From assembly GCA_934167785.1 (NCBI GenBank), contig CAKPLX010000001.1:15114-79113 (forward strand): a DNA stretch of 64,000 nt, given 5' to 3'. This stretch comes from an uncultured Bacilli bacterium (lineage in GTDB: Bacteria; Bacillota_I; Bacilli_A; RF39; UBA660). The translations under genes and the position numbers were made by a program. This document shows positions 40,972 through 51,978 of the stretch, piece after piece. The notes beneath the pieces were generated by a model. The model worked only from the letters and a program-made list of their open reading frames with translations. It had not been told where the DNA came from and ran no database searches. How positions within the stretch are numbered: the stretch's first letter is position 1; every line of letters begins with the position of its first letter.

Positions 40972-42798
40972 ATGAAGTTTACTTTTTTAACAAAAGAACA
41001 ATTATGGGGCAAACAAAAACTAGAAATTTTTAAGAATAAAGGAGCAAAAGCAGCAATAACAGATTTTGCAATCATTTCAGGAGGTTATGTATCTAACAAT
41101 TATTCTGTCTCCAAAACTAATCGTTTAGAAGACAGAACAGGCTATTATTGGACACAAACTGCCGATAAAGATAATAATATATATATCGTCAATGAAGATG
41201 GAGATTTTCATTTAGCCGAAAGAAATTTTTCTTCATGCGGTTGCCGAATAGCATTACTCTTAGAAGAGGGAGATAATTTCTATGAAGAAAATTCTATTAA
41301 TCCTGATGCTATTGAAACAGAATATGGACACTATCCTCAAAATACTGCTTCAAAGCAACTACAACAAGAATTGGAATACCTATTCCAAAATCAGCTTCTT
41401 CAAAAAATAAAAAAGACCTATACATTTTCAAATACCCAATATTGCGTTTATGAATACGAGACTAAAAAGTATATTAGAGCAACAGTTAACTTATTTTCAG
41501 AAATTAATAAAATTACTCTTTCTAACGGAGAAAGTTATCAAAATGGGGACAATACATGGATTGAAATAGAACCAGTCAAATGGTTAAAAAATAAAGATAA
41601 AAAAATATTTTTGAGTAAAAAAATCATTTATTCCGGTTTAGAATTTTCAACAATAAATTACTATGGTGATTTTACCAATACACCAATTGAAAAATTTATT
41701 AACGGATTTTTTAAGAAAGACTTATTAGGATTAGACACAGAAAAAGAGAAAATAGATAAAAAAAGTAAGGTACTAAAAGAAAGTGAGTCACTTGATTATC
41801 AAATAAACAGAAATAATAATATACTTTTTAATCTTGGTACGCCAGTATTTTCCTTTGATTTATTAACTTCAGATCAAGCGAGTAAACTATTAAATAGTAA
41901 AATAGGCATGAGTGCTGTTGCAACGCCTTTCGCTCTTCTAGAAAGAACGGATTATTCTAAACATGATCAAAAAATATTCGGACATTATTGGACAAAATCG
42001 ACTGGTTTTGCTTCTTATGAATTAAGGAGATCCGTAGTAACTGTTGGTGATACAAATAATTTATCCCTAATTCACCCAAATTGTAACAAAATTGGTGGAC
42101 GCCCAATCATTATTTTTGACGAACTTTGTAGTTTTTTAAGAAATCCTAATCTCAAAATAGACGCTAATGAAATGACAATAGAGCTTGGAAATTATCCTCA
42201 AGATATTGCTTCCTACGAACTTCAGCAAGAATTAGAAGACCATTATCAAGACGAAGATTTAATAACTACCGGTAACTCTTACAGTTATGTTTTGTATGAT
42301 GACGAAAGTTTAAAAGAAGAATATCAATTTAAAAATAGAAAGTTTATAAGATTAGAAATTTCTTCAAATCTAGAAGAAATGGTTCAAACCCTTTTTACAA
42401 ATAATTGGCCACAATCAGTAAGAAAATCTATTCTATGGATTGAAGTAGAACCAGTCAAATGGTTCATTCTCAACGAAAAGACACTTTTATGTGAAAAGAT
42501 AATTTTCTCAGCTGTAGAATGGGGACGTTATGATGAATTTCAAAAATCATTTCTCTATCGTTGGATGAATGAAAAACTAAAATATGAACTATTTCAACAA
42601 CAAGAAAAATCCTTACAACTAGGAGAAAAAAGTGCCCTTAAGGAGAAAGATGAAATAGAAAATTTACAAAAATTAAAAAAACTAATCATAAAATCCATGG
42701 AAGATCCAGAAATAAGAAATTTATTAAAAGAAATAATTAAGGAAGAAAAAAATGATTGCCAAGTCAATACAAATTTCATCAGAAAAAGGCAAAAATAA
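40972..42798 (+). CDS. Unknown protein made of two diverged repeat units
   Basis: 608 residues, no signal or membrane helix. The two halves are copies of one unit: GYYWTQ (Trp60) and GHYWTK (Trp340); GHYPQNTASKQLQQELE (about 119) and GNYPQDIASYELQQELE (about 406); TWIEIEPVKW (about 195) and LWIEVEPVKW (about 488); KKIIYSGLEF and EKIIFSAVEW. The unit recalls DUF6273-type domains found in gut Firmicutes, but I cannot confirm that. The last 70 residues are a charged helix. AAAGGGGG is 6 nt from the ATG at 40972 and 3 nt from the one at 40969. Stand-alone unit with its own promoter and terminator. Confidence 0.8.
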   Translation: MKFTFLTKEQLWGKQKLEIFKNKGAKAAITDFAIISGGYVSNNYSVSKTNRLEDRTGYYWTQTADKDNNIYIVNEDGDFHLAERNFSSCGCRIALLLEEGDNFYEENSINPDAIETEYGHYPQNTASKQLQQELEYLFQNQLLQKIKKTYTFSNTQYCVYEYETKKYIRATVNLFSEINKITLSNGESYQNGDNTWIEIEPVKWLKNKDKKIFLSKKIIYSGLEFSTINYYGDFTNTPIEKFINGFFKKDLLGLDTEKEKIDKKSKVLKESESLDYQINRNNNILFNLGTPVFSFDLLTSDQASKLLNSKIGMSAVATPFALLERTDYSKHDQKIFGHYWTKSTGFASYELRRSVVTVGDTNNLSLIHPNCNKIGGRPIIIFDELCSFLRNPNLKIDANEMTIELGNYPQDIASYELQQELEDHYQDEDLITTGNSYSYVLYDDESLKEEYQFKNRKFIRLEISSNLEEMVQTLFTNNWPQSVRKSILWIEVEPVKWFILNEKTLLCEKIIFSAVEWGRYDEFQKSFLYRWMNEKLKYELFQQQEKSLQLGEKSALKEKDEIENLQKLKKLIIKSMEDPEIRNLLKEIIKEEKNDCQVNTNFIRKRQK

Positions 42799-42806
42799 TA
42801 ACAATT

Positions 42807-42854
42807 AAATAATACCAACCACATTATTGATAATATGATCGGTATTATTTTTTT
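42807..42854 (+). terminator. Terminator of the duplicated protein gene
   Basis: AAATAATACC (42807-42816) pairs perfectly with GGTATTATTT (42841-42850), and T residues follow. The loop holds a second small palindrome (ATTATTGATAAT). Confidence 0.75.
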
Positions 42855-42891
42855 ACTATTTATTTATATTATTTACTTGAAAGTAACTAAC

Positions 42892-42920
42892 TTGTAAAAC
42901 AAAAAAAAATAAGATATACT
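42892..42920 (+). promoter_or_regulatory. Sigma-A promoter of smc
   Basis: TTGTAA (42892-42897), a 17-bp spacer and TATACT (42915-42920), 28 bp ahead of the smc start. Confidence 0.65.
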
Positions 42921-42947
42921 AAAACAAGATGTAAGAGAGTGATAAAG

Positions 42948-45905
42948 ATGTATTTAAAAAGTATCAAGGCTTATGGTTTTAAGTCTTTTGCAGACAAAAT
43001 AGAAATAAATTTTGAAAAAAATATCAACGGAATTGTCGGACCAAATGGAAGTGGAAAATCAAATATCGTAGATGCTGTTCGATGGGTTTTAGGAGAACAA
43101 TCCATAAAATCATTAAGAGGGGATACATCAACCGATGTTATTTTTTCCGGAAGTAAAAGTAGAAAACCACTAAATAGTGCCTCGGTAACCCTAACATTTG
43201 ATAACAGTGATTTCTATCTTCCAATTCAATACACAGAAGTCTCAGTAAGAAGAGTAATGTATCGAAGTGGAGAGAACGAATACTACTTAAATAATGAAAA
43301 ATGTCGTCTAAAAGATATTACTAATCTCCTAGTGGATACAGGTGCTGACAAAGAAAGTTTTAACATTATATCGCAAGGAAAAATTGATGAAATCCTCTCC
43401 ACCAAACCAGGAGATAGAAGAGCCGTATTTGAAAGTGCCGCTGGAGTAATGAAATACAAAAAAAGAAAAGAAGAAGCTGTAAAAAAATTAGAACGAACAA
43501 ATTTAAACTTGAATCGAGTAAATGATATCCTGTATGAATTAGAGAATAATTTAACACCCTTAGAAAAACAAAGTAAAGATGCAACAAGATATTTAGAAGT
43601 GAAAGATGTATTAGCTAACTTAAATATTTCTCTAATGACTTCTGATATCACTAAATTAAATCAAGAAACAAAATATATTGAAGAAAAGGTAAATCACTTA
43701 AAGGATGAAATTGTAAGTTTATCTAATACACATTCTAGTTATGATATTGATCTTCTCACTAAAAAAAGTGAAATTAAAATGCTTGAAGAAAAGATAAATA
43801 AATCACAAAATACTTTAATAGAAATTACCAAAAGTATTGAAAAAATCAACGGCGATATCCGTCTTTTAAAAATGAAAAAGCAATATAGTGAAAAAGAGGA
43901 AACAAAAGAAGAACAAAGATTATTACAACAAAAAGAACTTTTATTAAAAATAGAATTACAAATCAATGAAGAAAAAAACAATATTGCTAAATTACAAGAT
44001 ATTTTAAAACTAAAAACAGAAGATGTCACTAAAACCGAAAAAGACTATCTAAAAATGTTAGAAGAAAAAAATAAAATCAACGAAAAAGTTGAACAAAATG
44101 ATCGAGAGATCAATCGATTAAAGTATAAAATTGAGAACTTAGAGACAAGCATTGAAAATGGAAATCAGATTCCAAATTCAATTAAAAGTATTTTGAATCA
44201 TCCAAGATTATCAGGAGCACATCATATTATAGGAAACTTACTAAAAATCGAAAATCTCTATACCACAGCAATTACAACATCATTAGGTGCTAGTGCGAAT
44301 TATTTAGTAGTAGATACAACAGAAGATGCCAAAAGAATGATTTCCTACCTTAAAGAAAATAAACTAGGAAGAGCTACCTTTTTACCATTAGATACAATTA
44401 AACCGAGGAATATAGATAGCCTTACTTATGAAAAATTAAAAGGACAAGAAGGCTTTATCGATATCGCAGCCAATTTAGTAACATATGATCAAATTTATCA
44501 AAATATTATTTTTAATCTTTTAGGAAATATCATTATTTGTAAGAATCTTGATACCGCAACTAAAATCAGTAAAAGTATTTTCAATCGCTATAAAATAGTA
44601 ACACTCGATGGCCAAGTCATGAATATTGGCGGTTCTATGACAGGAGGAAGTACTACAACTGCAAATAATATCATAAAAGAAAAATATGAACTAGAAGTAA
44701 CCAAATTAGAATTACAAAACTTAACTGAAAAAGAAAAAGAATTGCAAACCTCTTTAAAACAGCATTCCATCCTTTTAGAGCAAAAAAATTTAACCAAATT
44801 AAATCAAACAAACGAAGTAACTTCCTTAAAAGAAAATCTAAATAACAAACAAGAAAATCTTCTTCAACTCACTGAAGAAAAAGAAAATATTCAAACAGAA
44901 ATCAAAAATACAGAATCGATTTTTCAAAATAACAGCGATCAAGAATTAGAAAATATGTTAAACATGTATTACAGCGCGATTGCTTCAAAAGATAATATCA
45001 AAAAAGAAATGGATATTGACTTAGAAAAAAAACATCAATTAGAAAATCATATCAATGAAATAGAAATTCTATCCAAAAAAGATAACAGCAATATCAAAGA
45101 AAAAGAAAAAGTTTTAAATCAACTAGAAATAAAAAGAAATACCATGAACATTAAACTAGATAATCTTTTAATTTCTTTAGGAGAAGAATACAACCTAACT
45201 TATGAAGCAGCAACAAATAAATATAAACTAGAAATAGATGAATCTCTTGCTCGAGAAAAGGTAAAAGAATTAAAAAATGAAGTAAAAGCAATCGGCTATG
45301 TCAACATTGATGCAATTGAAGAATATAAACAAGTAAAAGAAAGATATGATTTTTTAAACCATCAAAAAGAAGATTTAAAACAAGCCGAAACGACTCTTTT
45401 AGAAATCATGAAAGAAATGGATGACATCATGAAAGAAAAATTTCTTCATACCTTCGAAAATATTCGAGTAGAATTTAAAAAGGTTTTTCGTCAAATGTTT
45501 CATGGAGGAGAAGCAGAATTAATTTTAACTGAACCAGATAACTTACTAGAAACAGGAATTGAAATTCAAGCCATTCCTTCAGGAAAAAACTTAAAGAGCA
45601 TTACTTTATTAAGTGGTGGCGAAAAAACCTTCACTGCCATTTCTTTATTATTTGCCATTTTAAATGTAAGACCAGTTCCTTTTTGTTTATTAGATGAAGT
45701 AGAAGCAGCCTTAGATGATGCTAATGTAGAAAGCTTTGGACATTATTTAAATGAATACCGAGATAAAACACAATTTATCTTAATTACTCACAAGAAAAAA
45801 ACTATGGAATTTTCTAATACCCTATATGGAATTACCATGCAAGAATCAGGCGTTAGTAAACTAGTAAGTGTTCGCCTTGAAGATATAGAAAAAAATGAAC
45901 AATAA
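42948..45905 (+). CDS. smc: Chromosome segregation ATPase SMC
   Basis: 985 residues. N-terminal ATPase half with GIVGPNGSGKSNIVDAVRW (Walker A) and the Q-loop, coiled coil, hinge at about 410-575 (ending MNIGGSMTGGS), returning coiled coil, and C-terminal LLSGGEKTFTAISLLFAI signature with FCLLDEVEAALDDAN (Walker B). It condenses and segregates the chromosome with ScpA and ScpB. Typical SMCs have about 1150-1190 residues, so the coiled-coil arms are roughly 90 residues shorter each. rnc and ftsY, usual neighbours, are absent. The ATG at 42948 is used; a GTG at 42939 overlaps the ribosome site. Confidence 0.95.
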   Translation: MYLKSIKAYGFKSFADKIEINFEKNINGIVGPNGSGKSNIVDAVRWVLGEQSIKSLRGDTSTDVIFSGSKSRKPLNSASVTLTFDNSDFYLPIQYTEVSVRRVMYRSGENEYYLNNEKCRLKDITNLLVDTGADKESFNIISQGKIDEILSTKPGDRRAVFESAAGVMKYKKRKEEAVKKLERTNLNLNRVNDILYELENNLTPLEKQSKDATRYLEVKDVLANLNISLMTSDITKLNQETKYIEEKVNHLKDEIVSLSNTHSSYDIDLLTKKSEIKMLEEKINKSQNTLIEITKSIEKINGDIRLLKMKKQYSEKEETKEEQRLLQQKELLLKIELQINEEKNNIAKLQDILKLKTEDVTKTEKDYLKMLEEKNKINEKVEQNDREINRLKYKIENLETSIENGNQIPNSIKSILNHPRLSGAHHIIGNLLKIENLYTTAITTSLGASANYLVVDTTEDAKRMISYLKENKLGRATFLPLDTIKPRNIDSLTYEKLKGQEGFIDIAANLVTYDQIYQNIIFNLLGNIIICKNLDTATKISKSIFNRYKIVTLDGQVMNIGGSMTGGSTTTANNIIKEKYELEVTKLELQNLTEKEKELQTSLKQHSILLEQKNLTKLNQTNEVTSLKENLNNKQENLLQLTEEKENIQTEIKNTESIFQNNSDQELENMLNMYYSAIASKDNIKKEMDIDLEKKHQLENHINEIEILSKKDNSNIKEKEKVLNQLEIKRNTMNIKLDNLLISLGEEYNLTYEAATNKYKLEIDESLAREKVKELKNEVKAIGYVNIDAIEEYKQVKERYDFLNHQKEDLKQAETTLLEIMKEMDDIMKEKFLHTFENIRVEFKKVFRQMFHGGEAELILTEPDNLLETGIEIQAIPSGKNLKSITLLSGGEKTFTAISLLFAILNVRPVPFCLLDEVEAALDDANVESFGHYLNEYRDKTQFILITHKKKTMEFSNTLYGITMQESGVSKLVSVRLEDIEKNEQ

Positions 45906-45969
45906 GAATTGAAAGAATAAAAGAATTATGATAAACTTAAAATAAGAAGAATAAAAGGAGGATTAAGAA

Positions 45970-47139
45970 ATGGATTTTCATCAAAAAAGATTAATCTTTA
46001 CTAGTGTTCTTTCTATTTTATTGGTATCAATACTGTTAATTGGTAGCACTTACTCGATTTTTAACTCAACAGATATTGATGAAGAAAAAAATGTCTATAA
46101 AACTGCCAATCTAGATATTACTTATACATTAGATAATGGCAATGTTATTCTTGATAATCCAAGTCCAATGAAAGAAGACGAAATTTTTAATCTAACACCA
46201 TATCGACTTACAATAACCAATACTGGTAATGTTCCTTACTTATTTCAAGTAATATTAGATCCCACTACAGCCGCTAATGAAATTAATCACAAATACATCA
46301 TGACGAAAGTAGGAGAGTTAGAAGCTAAACCGCTCTCATCATGTGAAGAAAATATCATCAAAAAAGACGTCATCGTTCCCGCAGGGAAAAGTATTCCTAT
46401 TGATGTCAGAGTATGGATTTCTGATCAAATTCAAAATACAGAAATGGGAAAAAGTTTCTATGCTAAATTAAAAATTGATGGCGTAGCCGTATATGAAGAA
46501 AATCAAGAAATTGACAATACAAAATTAACCGTAACAAGACTGCTATCTCAAGCAAAAATAGGAAGTTATGTAAAATATATAGGAAATAATGGCTGTGAAG
46601 GCACAACTTGCGAAGGAAAAGTCGAAGAAAGCACATCTTCAAATACTTCTGAAGAAACTGGCTGGAGAGTTGGTTATATCAATGAAGAAAGCACTTATTT
46701 AATTAATGCTAAACCATTAAATCTCAACAATAACAATTTAACCCAAAAAGAATTAACCGAAGAAGCCTTAAAATATTGTAATAATCTATACATCTATCAA
46801 GAAACCTGTAATCAAAATAGTGCCCGAATATTTTCTTTAGAAGATTTTACTTTAATAAAGAAAAACTTTGAAAAAAACAATTGTCCTGAAACATCAGATT
46901 TAGATGAATGTAGTCAAGCAAACGATTTAATCAATACACAAGAAAGTTACTTAATAGTAAATAATAATGAAAAAGAAACATGGTTTTGGAATGCAAAAAA
47001 TAAAAACTTAGAAAAAAGAAGTAATAATGAAGAAACCAATTTAGGATTAAGATTTATTCTAAGACTTAAACCAGATGTTGTAATCAAAAAGGGAAACGGT
47101 ACTAGTACAGATCCTTATATCATATCAAATGAAAAATAG
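45970..47139 (+). CDS. Secreted or surface protein, 389 aa
   Basis: A signal/anchor helix (LIFTSVLSILLVSILLIGSTYSIF) starts the protein. The first half is beta-rich with TPYRLTITNTGNVPYLFQVIL, reminiscent of TasA/camelysin-like fibre proteins. The second half holds four or more cysteines and GWRVGYINEESTYLINA with LGLRFILRLKPDV, a pattern common in repeat surface proteins of gut Firmicutes. AAGGAGG ribosome site. Not assigned to a named family. It ends in a long terminator hairpin. Confidence 0.75.
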   Translation: MDFHQKRLIFTSVLSILLVSILLIGSTYSIFNSTDIDEEKNVYKTANLDITYTLDNGNVILDNPSPMKEDEIFNLTPYRLTITNTGNVPYLFQVILDPTTAANEINHKYIMTKVGELEAKPLSSCEENIIKKDVIVPAGKSIPIDVRVWISDQIQNTEMGKSFYAKLKIDGVAVYEENQEIDNTKLTVTRLLSQAKIGSYVKYIGNNGCEGTTCEGKVEESTSSNTSEETGWRVGYINEESTYLINAKPLNLNNNNLTQKELTEEALKYCNNLYIYQETCNQNSARIFSLEDFTLIKKNFEKNNCPETSDLDECSQANDLINTQESYLIVNNNEKETWFWNAKNKNLEKRSNNEETNLGLRFILRLKPDVVIKKGNGTSTDPYIISNEK

Positions 47140-47169
47140 TAGGTAAAAAAACTTACTATTTTTCATTTG
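47128..47169 (+). terminator. Terminator of the surface protein gene
   Basis: A stem of about 18 bp (47128-47145 with 47152-47169, one G-T pair) overlaps the stop codon; the T run is within the right arm. Confidence 0.75.
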
Positions 47170-47197
47170 AACAAAACAACTATTAAAAAAAATAATA

Positions 47198-47225
47198 TTT
47201 ACATTCTAGTTTATTATGATATAAT
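47198..47225 (+). promoter_or_regulatory. Promoter of queA
   Basis: TTTACA (47198-47203), a 16-bp spacer and TATAAT (47220-47225) with TGA ahead. The leader is only about 25 nt, too short for a preQ1 riboswitch. Confidence 0.7.
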
Positions 47226-47258
47226 ACTAAAGTACGCGAAAAAAAGGGAAGTGAAGAA

Positions 47259-48284
47259 ATGAAAACAGAAGATTTTGATTACAATTTACCAGAAGAATTA
47301 ATTGCCCAGCATCCAAGTCAAAAAAGAGATCAATGCAAAATGATGGTAGTAAACAGAAAAAATGGAAACATCGAGCACAAAATCTTTTCTGACATTATTG
47401 ATTATTTAAAAGAAGGAGATACATTAGTACTAAATGATACCAAAGTATTACCAGCCAGATTAATGGGAATTAAAGAAGAAACCAAAGCTCACATAGAAGT
47501 ATTACTACTAAAAGAAAATAAAAAAGATCATTGGGAATGTTTAGTTAAACCAGCCAAAAGAGTCAAAGTTGGCACGATTATTGATTTTGGAGAAGGACTT
47601 TTAAAAGCAGAATGCACTTTTGTAGGAGAAGAAGGCATACGCCATTTTAAATTTTCTTACCAAGGAGTATTTTATGAAATCTTAGATCAATTAGGAACAA
47701 TGCCCCTTCCGCCTTACATTAGAGAACAATTAAAAGACAAAGATAGATACCAAACTGTCTATGCCAAAAACATAGGAAGTGCCGCTGCTCCAACAGCAGG
47801 ATTACACTTTACAAAAGAACTTCTACAAAAAATAGAACAAAAAGGCATTCATATTTGTTCTATTACTCTCCACGTTGGACTTGGTACTTTTCGCCCAGTT
47901 AATGTAGAAGATGTTACCAAACATACCATGCATAGCGAATTTTATAGCATGTCAAAGGAAGTAGCAGAACATCTAAATCAAATGAAAAAAGAAGGAAAAA
48001 GAATCATCGCAATCGGAACAACAACAACTAGAACGCTAGAAACAATCATGAAAAAATATCATCAATTTCAAGAATGTTCTGGTTGGACAAATATCTTTAT
48101 TTATCCCGGTTTTAAATATGAAGCCATTGATGGTTTAATTACTAACTTTCATTTACCAAAATCTACTTTAATCATGCTAGTATCGGCTTTTGCCTCAAAA
48201 GAAATTATCTTAAATGCCTACAAAATAGCTGTTACAAAAAAATATCAATTTTTTTCCTTTGGCGACTGTATGTTTATTTGCTAA
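47259..48284 (+). CDS. queA: S-adenosylmethionine:tRNA ribosyltransferase-isomerase
   Basis: 341 residues. [14 protein letters not shown] at the N-terminus, [47 protein letters not shown] core (conserved around [12 protein letters not shown]) and [19 protein letters not shown]. The enzyme moves the ribose of SAM onto preQ1 in tRNA to give epoxyqueuosine. tgt, the usual neighbour, is absent. Single-gene unit with its own promoter. Confidence 0.96.
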   Translation: MKTEDFDYNLPEELIAQHPSQKRDQCKMMVVNRKNGNIEHKIFSDIIDYLKEGDTLVLNDTKVLPARLMGIKEETKAHIEVLLLKENKKDHWECLVKPAKRVKVGTIIDFGEGLLKAECTFVGEEGIRHFKFSYQGVFYEILDQLGTMPLPPYIREQLKDKDRYQTVYAKNIGSAAAPTAGLHFTKELLQKIEQKGIHICSITLHVGLGTFRPVNVEDVTKHTMHSEFYSMSKEVAEHLNQMKKEGKRIIAIGTTTTRTLETIMKKYHQFQECSGWTNIFIYPGFKYEAIDGLITNFHLPKSTLIMLVSAFASKEIILNAYKIAVTKKYQFFSFGDCMFIC

Positions 48285-48396
48285 ACTCAACAAAAAACGT
48301 AAAAAAACTGTCAATTTAAAATTTTTTTATTAAAATTAACGAAAAAAAAAGGAAATTAAAAACTTATGTAGAATATTAATATTAGAAGGTGATGTC

Positions 48397-50118
48397 ATGG
48401 CTTACATCGATGAAGCAACAATACAAGCAATTAGAAAAAAACATCCCATCAAAGAAATTGTCGAAAGATACATTCCTTTAACCAAAAAAGGAGAAGATTA
48501 TTGGGGTCTTTGTCCTTTTCATGCAGATAATAATCCATCCATGTCTATCTCAACAAGATTAGATATGTTCCAATGTTTTGTCTGTAAAAAAGCAGGTAAT
48601 GTTTTTAACTTTATTGCCGGTATGGAAAATATCACTTATAAAGAAGCAATAGATCTATTGGCAAAAGAAGATGGTTATCAACTAGAGCACACTACCAAAG
48701 AAAACAGCAATCAAAAGGAGTATGAAATTAATCTTTTAGCAATTAAATACTATCAAAACAACCTCAATAGCGTTTTAGGAGAAAATGCCATTAACTACTT
48801 AACCCAAAGAAAAATCGATCGTGAAACAATCAAAAAATTTGAAATTGGACTTTCTATTTCTAAACTACCTTTAACCACTTTTTTGTTAAATAAATATGAT
48901 TTAAATAGTCTAATTGATCTTGGACTTACCAATACAGAACAAAAAGATATCTTTAATGATAGAATTATGATTCCTATTCATGACTTATATGGTAATCCAA
49001 TCGGTTTTGGGGGAAGAATTTATCAAACAAAAGACAGTAGTAAATACATTAATACGAAAAAAACAAAACTATTTGATAAAGGAAATATTCTCTATAATTA
49101 TCACAGAGCACATACCAAATTAAATAAAGAAGAAGCAATTATTATCATGGAAGGATATTTTGATGTAATAAGAGCATCAACTATTGGTATCAACAACTGT
49201 GTAGCCCCAATGGGAACCTCTCTAACCAAAAATCATATCCAAATCTTAAAAAAAATAACCAATCACGTTATTTTATGTTTTGATGGAGACGAAGCCGGAA
49301 AGATGGCGACTATTCATGCCCTTCCTTTATTAGAAGAAGCTAAACTAGAGACCAAAATTATTCGTTTAGAAGAAAAAGATCCAGATGAATTTATCATAAA
49401 AAGAGGAAAAGAAGCCTTTTATGATAAAGTGAAAAATCCAATGAATACTATTGATTTCAAAATGAGTATTCTAAGTAATCAAAGAAACTTAAATGACACA
49501 AAGGAAACCAGCATATATATTGATCAAATTATTCATGAATTATTAAAAGAAAAAGACAGTATTTTAGTTGAATTAACCTTAAAAAAGTTAGCTACTCGAT
49601 TTAATATGGAATACAAAACCCTAAATAGCCGATATTTAGAGTATCAAACCAAAAAAGAGATAAAAGTTCCAATAATAAATCAAAAAAATACAAAAGGAGA
49701 AACTCAATATGGACAAGCAGTCAATAATTTGCTATACTACATGACTAAATCACAAAGTGTTATAGAAAAAGCAAAAAAGAACGTTGTCATGATATTAGAT
49801 GATAAAAAAAGGCGACTATTCAATGAAATGATCTACTATTCTAATAAATATGGATCCATTATTATCGCTGATTTTATTACTTATCTAACAACAGAAACCA
49901 ATGTTGCTGATACATTTGAACACATTTTTGCACTAAATTTAAAAGAAAAGTATACTGAAGAAGAAATTGATGATTATATAAAATGTATTAATTATTATTA
50001 TAAAAAAAATATTATCGATCAATTAAAAATAGATTTACAAAAAGAAACTGACCCTATGAAACAAGCAAGTATCATTAATGAAATGATGAAAATAAGAGGA
50101 GTGAAAATAAATGATTGA
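48397..50118 (+). CDS. dnaG: DNA primase
   Basis: 573 residues. A CHC2 zinc domain (CPFH, then CFVC), the primase core with TOPRIM motifs ([24 protein letters not shown]) and a C-terminal helical DnaB-binding domain. It makes RNA primers for replication. AGAAGGTGATG is the ribosome site. First gene of the dnaG-rpoD-trmK operon typical of Firmicutes; its TGA stop overlaps rpoD by 8 nt. Confidence 0.96.
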   Translation: MAYIDEATIQAIRKKHPIKEIVERYIPLTKKGEDYWGLCPFHADNNPSMSISTRLDMFQCFVCKKAGNVFNFIAGMENITYKEAIDLLAKEDGYQLEHTTKENSNQKEYEINLLAIKYYQNNLNSVLGENAINYLTQRKIDRETIKKFEIGLSISKLPLTTFLLNKYDLNSLIDLGLTNTEQKDIFNDRIMIPIHDLYGNPIGFGGRIYQTKDSSKYINTKKTKLFDKGNILYNYHRAHTKLNKEEAIIIMEGYFDVIRASTIGINNCVAPMGTSLTKNHIQILKKITNHVILCFDGDEAGKMATIHALPLLEEAKLETKIIRLEEKDPDEFIIKRGKEAFYDKVKNPMNTIDFKMSILSNQRNLNDTKETSIYIDQIIHELLKEKDSILVELTLKKLATRFNMEYKTLNSRYLEYQTKKEIKVPIINQKNTKGETQYGQAVNNLLYYMTKSQSVIEKAKKNVVMILDDKKRRLFNEMIYYSNKYGSIIIADFITYLTTETNVADTFEHIFALNLKEKYTEEEIDDYIKCINYYYKKNIIDQLKIDLQKETDPMKQASIINEMMKIRGVKIND

Positions 50119-51211
50119 AGAAATTAAAACATTTGAGCAAAGAAAAGAAGAATTAATTAAAAAAGGAAAAGAAAAAGGATTTATTACTTATGAAGAATTA
50201 GCCAATGGATTAAAAGGATTAGATTTAGATAGCGATTCGCTAGATGATTTATACAATTCTTTAATTGAAAATGGAATTGAAATCGTTAATGACGAATCAG
50301 AAGTTGGTGCAACAGAAGAAGGAGATGTTGGTGGAGATATCGAAGATATCTTAAAAGATGATAACATTGCCAAAGATCTATCAATCAATGATCCCGTTCG
50401 AATGTATTTAAAAGAAATTGGACGAATTAGTCTACTTTCTCTAGAAGAAGAGACAAAATTATCAGAAAGAATTGCTGCTGGCGACGAAGAAGCCAAAAAT
50501 ATTTTAGCAGAATCTAATCTAAGATTAGTAGTTAGTATTGCGAAACGTTATGTTGGTAGAGGAATGCTTTTTCTTGATCTTATTCAAGAAGGAAATATTG
50601 GACTAATGAAAGCCGTTGAAAAATTTGATGCCAATAAAGGATATAAATTTTCAACTTATGCAACTTGGTGGATTCGTCAAGCTATTACAAGAGCCATCGC
50701 CGACCAAGCCAGAACAATCCGTGTTCCTGTACATATGGTTGAAACCATTAATAAATTATCCCGTTACCAAAGACAATTAACACTTGAATTAAATCGCGAA
50801 CCAACTGATGAAGAATTAGCAAAGAAAATGGGGATGCCTGTAGATAAAATTCGTGAAGTAATAAAAATTGCTCAAGATCCCGTTTCATTAGAAACTCCAA
50901 TTGGAGAAGAAGACGACTCTCATCTTGGAGATTTTGTCAAAGATGAAAGAAGTATGTCTCCAGAAGAATATACCATTCATGAATTATTAAAAGATGAAAT
51001 TAGTGATGTTTTACTTACATTAACTGAAAGAGAGGAACAAGTATTAAGACTTCGTTTTGGTTTAGACGACGGTTCTTGTAAAACATTAGAAGAAGTAGGA
51101 CAAATGTTTGGTGTAACAAGAGAAAGAATTCGACAAATTGAAGCCAAAGCACTCCGTAAATTAAGACATCCTTCTAGAAGTAGAAAATTAAAGGATTTCT
51201 TAAATGATTAA
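50111..51211 (+). CDS. rpoD: Primary sigma factor RpoD (SigA)
   Basis: 366 residues. A short region 1.1 ([20 protein letters not shown]), an acidic linker, region 1.2/2 with [41 protein letters not shown] and [17 protein letters not shown], region 3, and region 4 with [24 protein letters not shown] helix-turn-helix ([16 protein letters not shown]). It directs housekeeping transcription; the many TTGACA/TATAAT promoters in this window are its targets. Overlaps dnaG and trmK by 8 nt on each side. Confidence 0.97.
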   Translation: MIEEIKTFEQRKEELIKKGKEKGFITYEELANGLKGLDLDSDSLDDLYNSLIENGIEIVNDESEVGATEEGDVGGDIEDILKDDNIAKDLSINDPVRMYLKEIGRISLLSLEEETKLSERIAAGDEEAKNILAESNLRLVVSIAKRYVGRGMLFLDLIQEGNIGLMKAVEKFDANKGYKFSTYATWWIRQAITRAIADQARTIRVPVHMVETINKLSRYQRQLTLELNREPTDEELAKKMGMPVDKIREVIKIAQDPVSLETPIGEEDDSHLGDFVKDERSMSPEEYTIHELLKDEISDVLLTLTEREEQVLRLRFGLDDGSCKTLEEVGQMFGVTRERIRQIEAKALRKLRHPSRSRKLKDFLND

Positions 51212-51908
51212 ATTATCTCCTCGCTTAGAAGAAATCAGCAATCTTATTGAAAATAACGAAATGTTTATCGACATTGGTTGTGATCATGGCTTTTTAAGCA
51301 TTTCTTTAGCCAAAAAATACCCAAATTCACAAATTATTGCAAGTGATATCAATGAAAATGCTCTAAATAATGCCAAGAAAAATATCCAAAAATGTCATTT
51401 AGAAGAAAAAATCACACTCACGCAAAGTAATGGATTAGAAAAGATTAATCCTTCAAAAAAAGCAACGATCATTATTTCAGGAATGGGTTCCCATACTATC
51501 GTAGGCATCCTCAACCAAGGATACAAAAAACTAAAAAATGTCTCTACCTTAATTCTTCAAAGCAATAATGATCTTGATTTTTTAAGAAAAAAAGTAACAA
51601 GTTTAGGTTATTATATCCAAAAAGAAAAACTAGTTAGCGACGCAAATATTATCTATACCATCATTGTTTTTCAAAAAGGATTTCGTTTCTATACCAAAAA
51701 ACAAATTTATCTAGGTCCTTATTTATTAAAGGAAAATACTAATTTATTTCAAAAAAAAGCGCAACAAGACTTACAAAAATTAGAATCATTCTACCAAAAA
51801 ATTCCCAAAGGACACTATCAATATCGACATCTTACTCATTGGAAAATAAAAATACTAAAAAAGACCTTAACAAAGAATGAATATAATAACAAAAAGAACA
51901 AAAATTAA
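51204..51908 (+). CDS. trmK: tRNA (adenine-22-N1)-methyltransferase TrmK
   Basis: 234 residues. A Rossmann methyltransferase domain with [17 protein letters not shown] (SAM loop), [17 protein letters not shown] and [11 protein letters not shown], followed by a C-terminal helical part with [10 protein letters not shown]. TrmK (YqfN) methylates A22 of tRNA in Gram-positives. Its place after rpoD is standard for Firmicutes. Confidence 0.92.
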   Translation: MIKLSPRLEEISNLIENNEMFIDIGCDHGFLSISLAKKYPNSQIIASDINENALNNAKKNIQKCHLEEKITLTQSNGLEKINPSKKATIIISGMGSHTIVGILNQGYKKLKNVSTLILQSNNDLDFLRKKVTSLGYYIQKEKLVSDANIIYTIIVFQKGFRFYTKKQIYLGPYLLKENTNLFQKKAQQDLQKLESFYQKIPKGHYQYRHLTHWKIKILKKTLTKNEYNNKKNKN

Positions 51909-51924
51909 CTAAAAGTTAATTAAT

Positions 51925-51953
51925 TTGCTTTTTTTTATTTTCTATACTATAAT
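51925..51953 (+). promoter_or_regulatory. Promoter of the gene at 51979
   Basis: TTGCTT (51925-51930), a 17-bp spacer and TATAAT (51948-51953). A palindrome TTAACT-AAA-AGTTAA lies just upstream at 51905-51919. Confidence 0.6.
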
Positions 51954-51978
51954 AATAACCAACTAAGGGGGAGATAGG

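Noticed and set aside
47226..47258. preQ1 riboswitch ahead of queA
   Set aside because: The leader between the promoter and the ribosome site is about 25 nt, too short, and holds no pseudoknot pattern.
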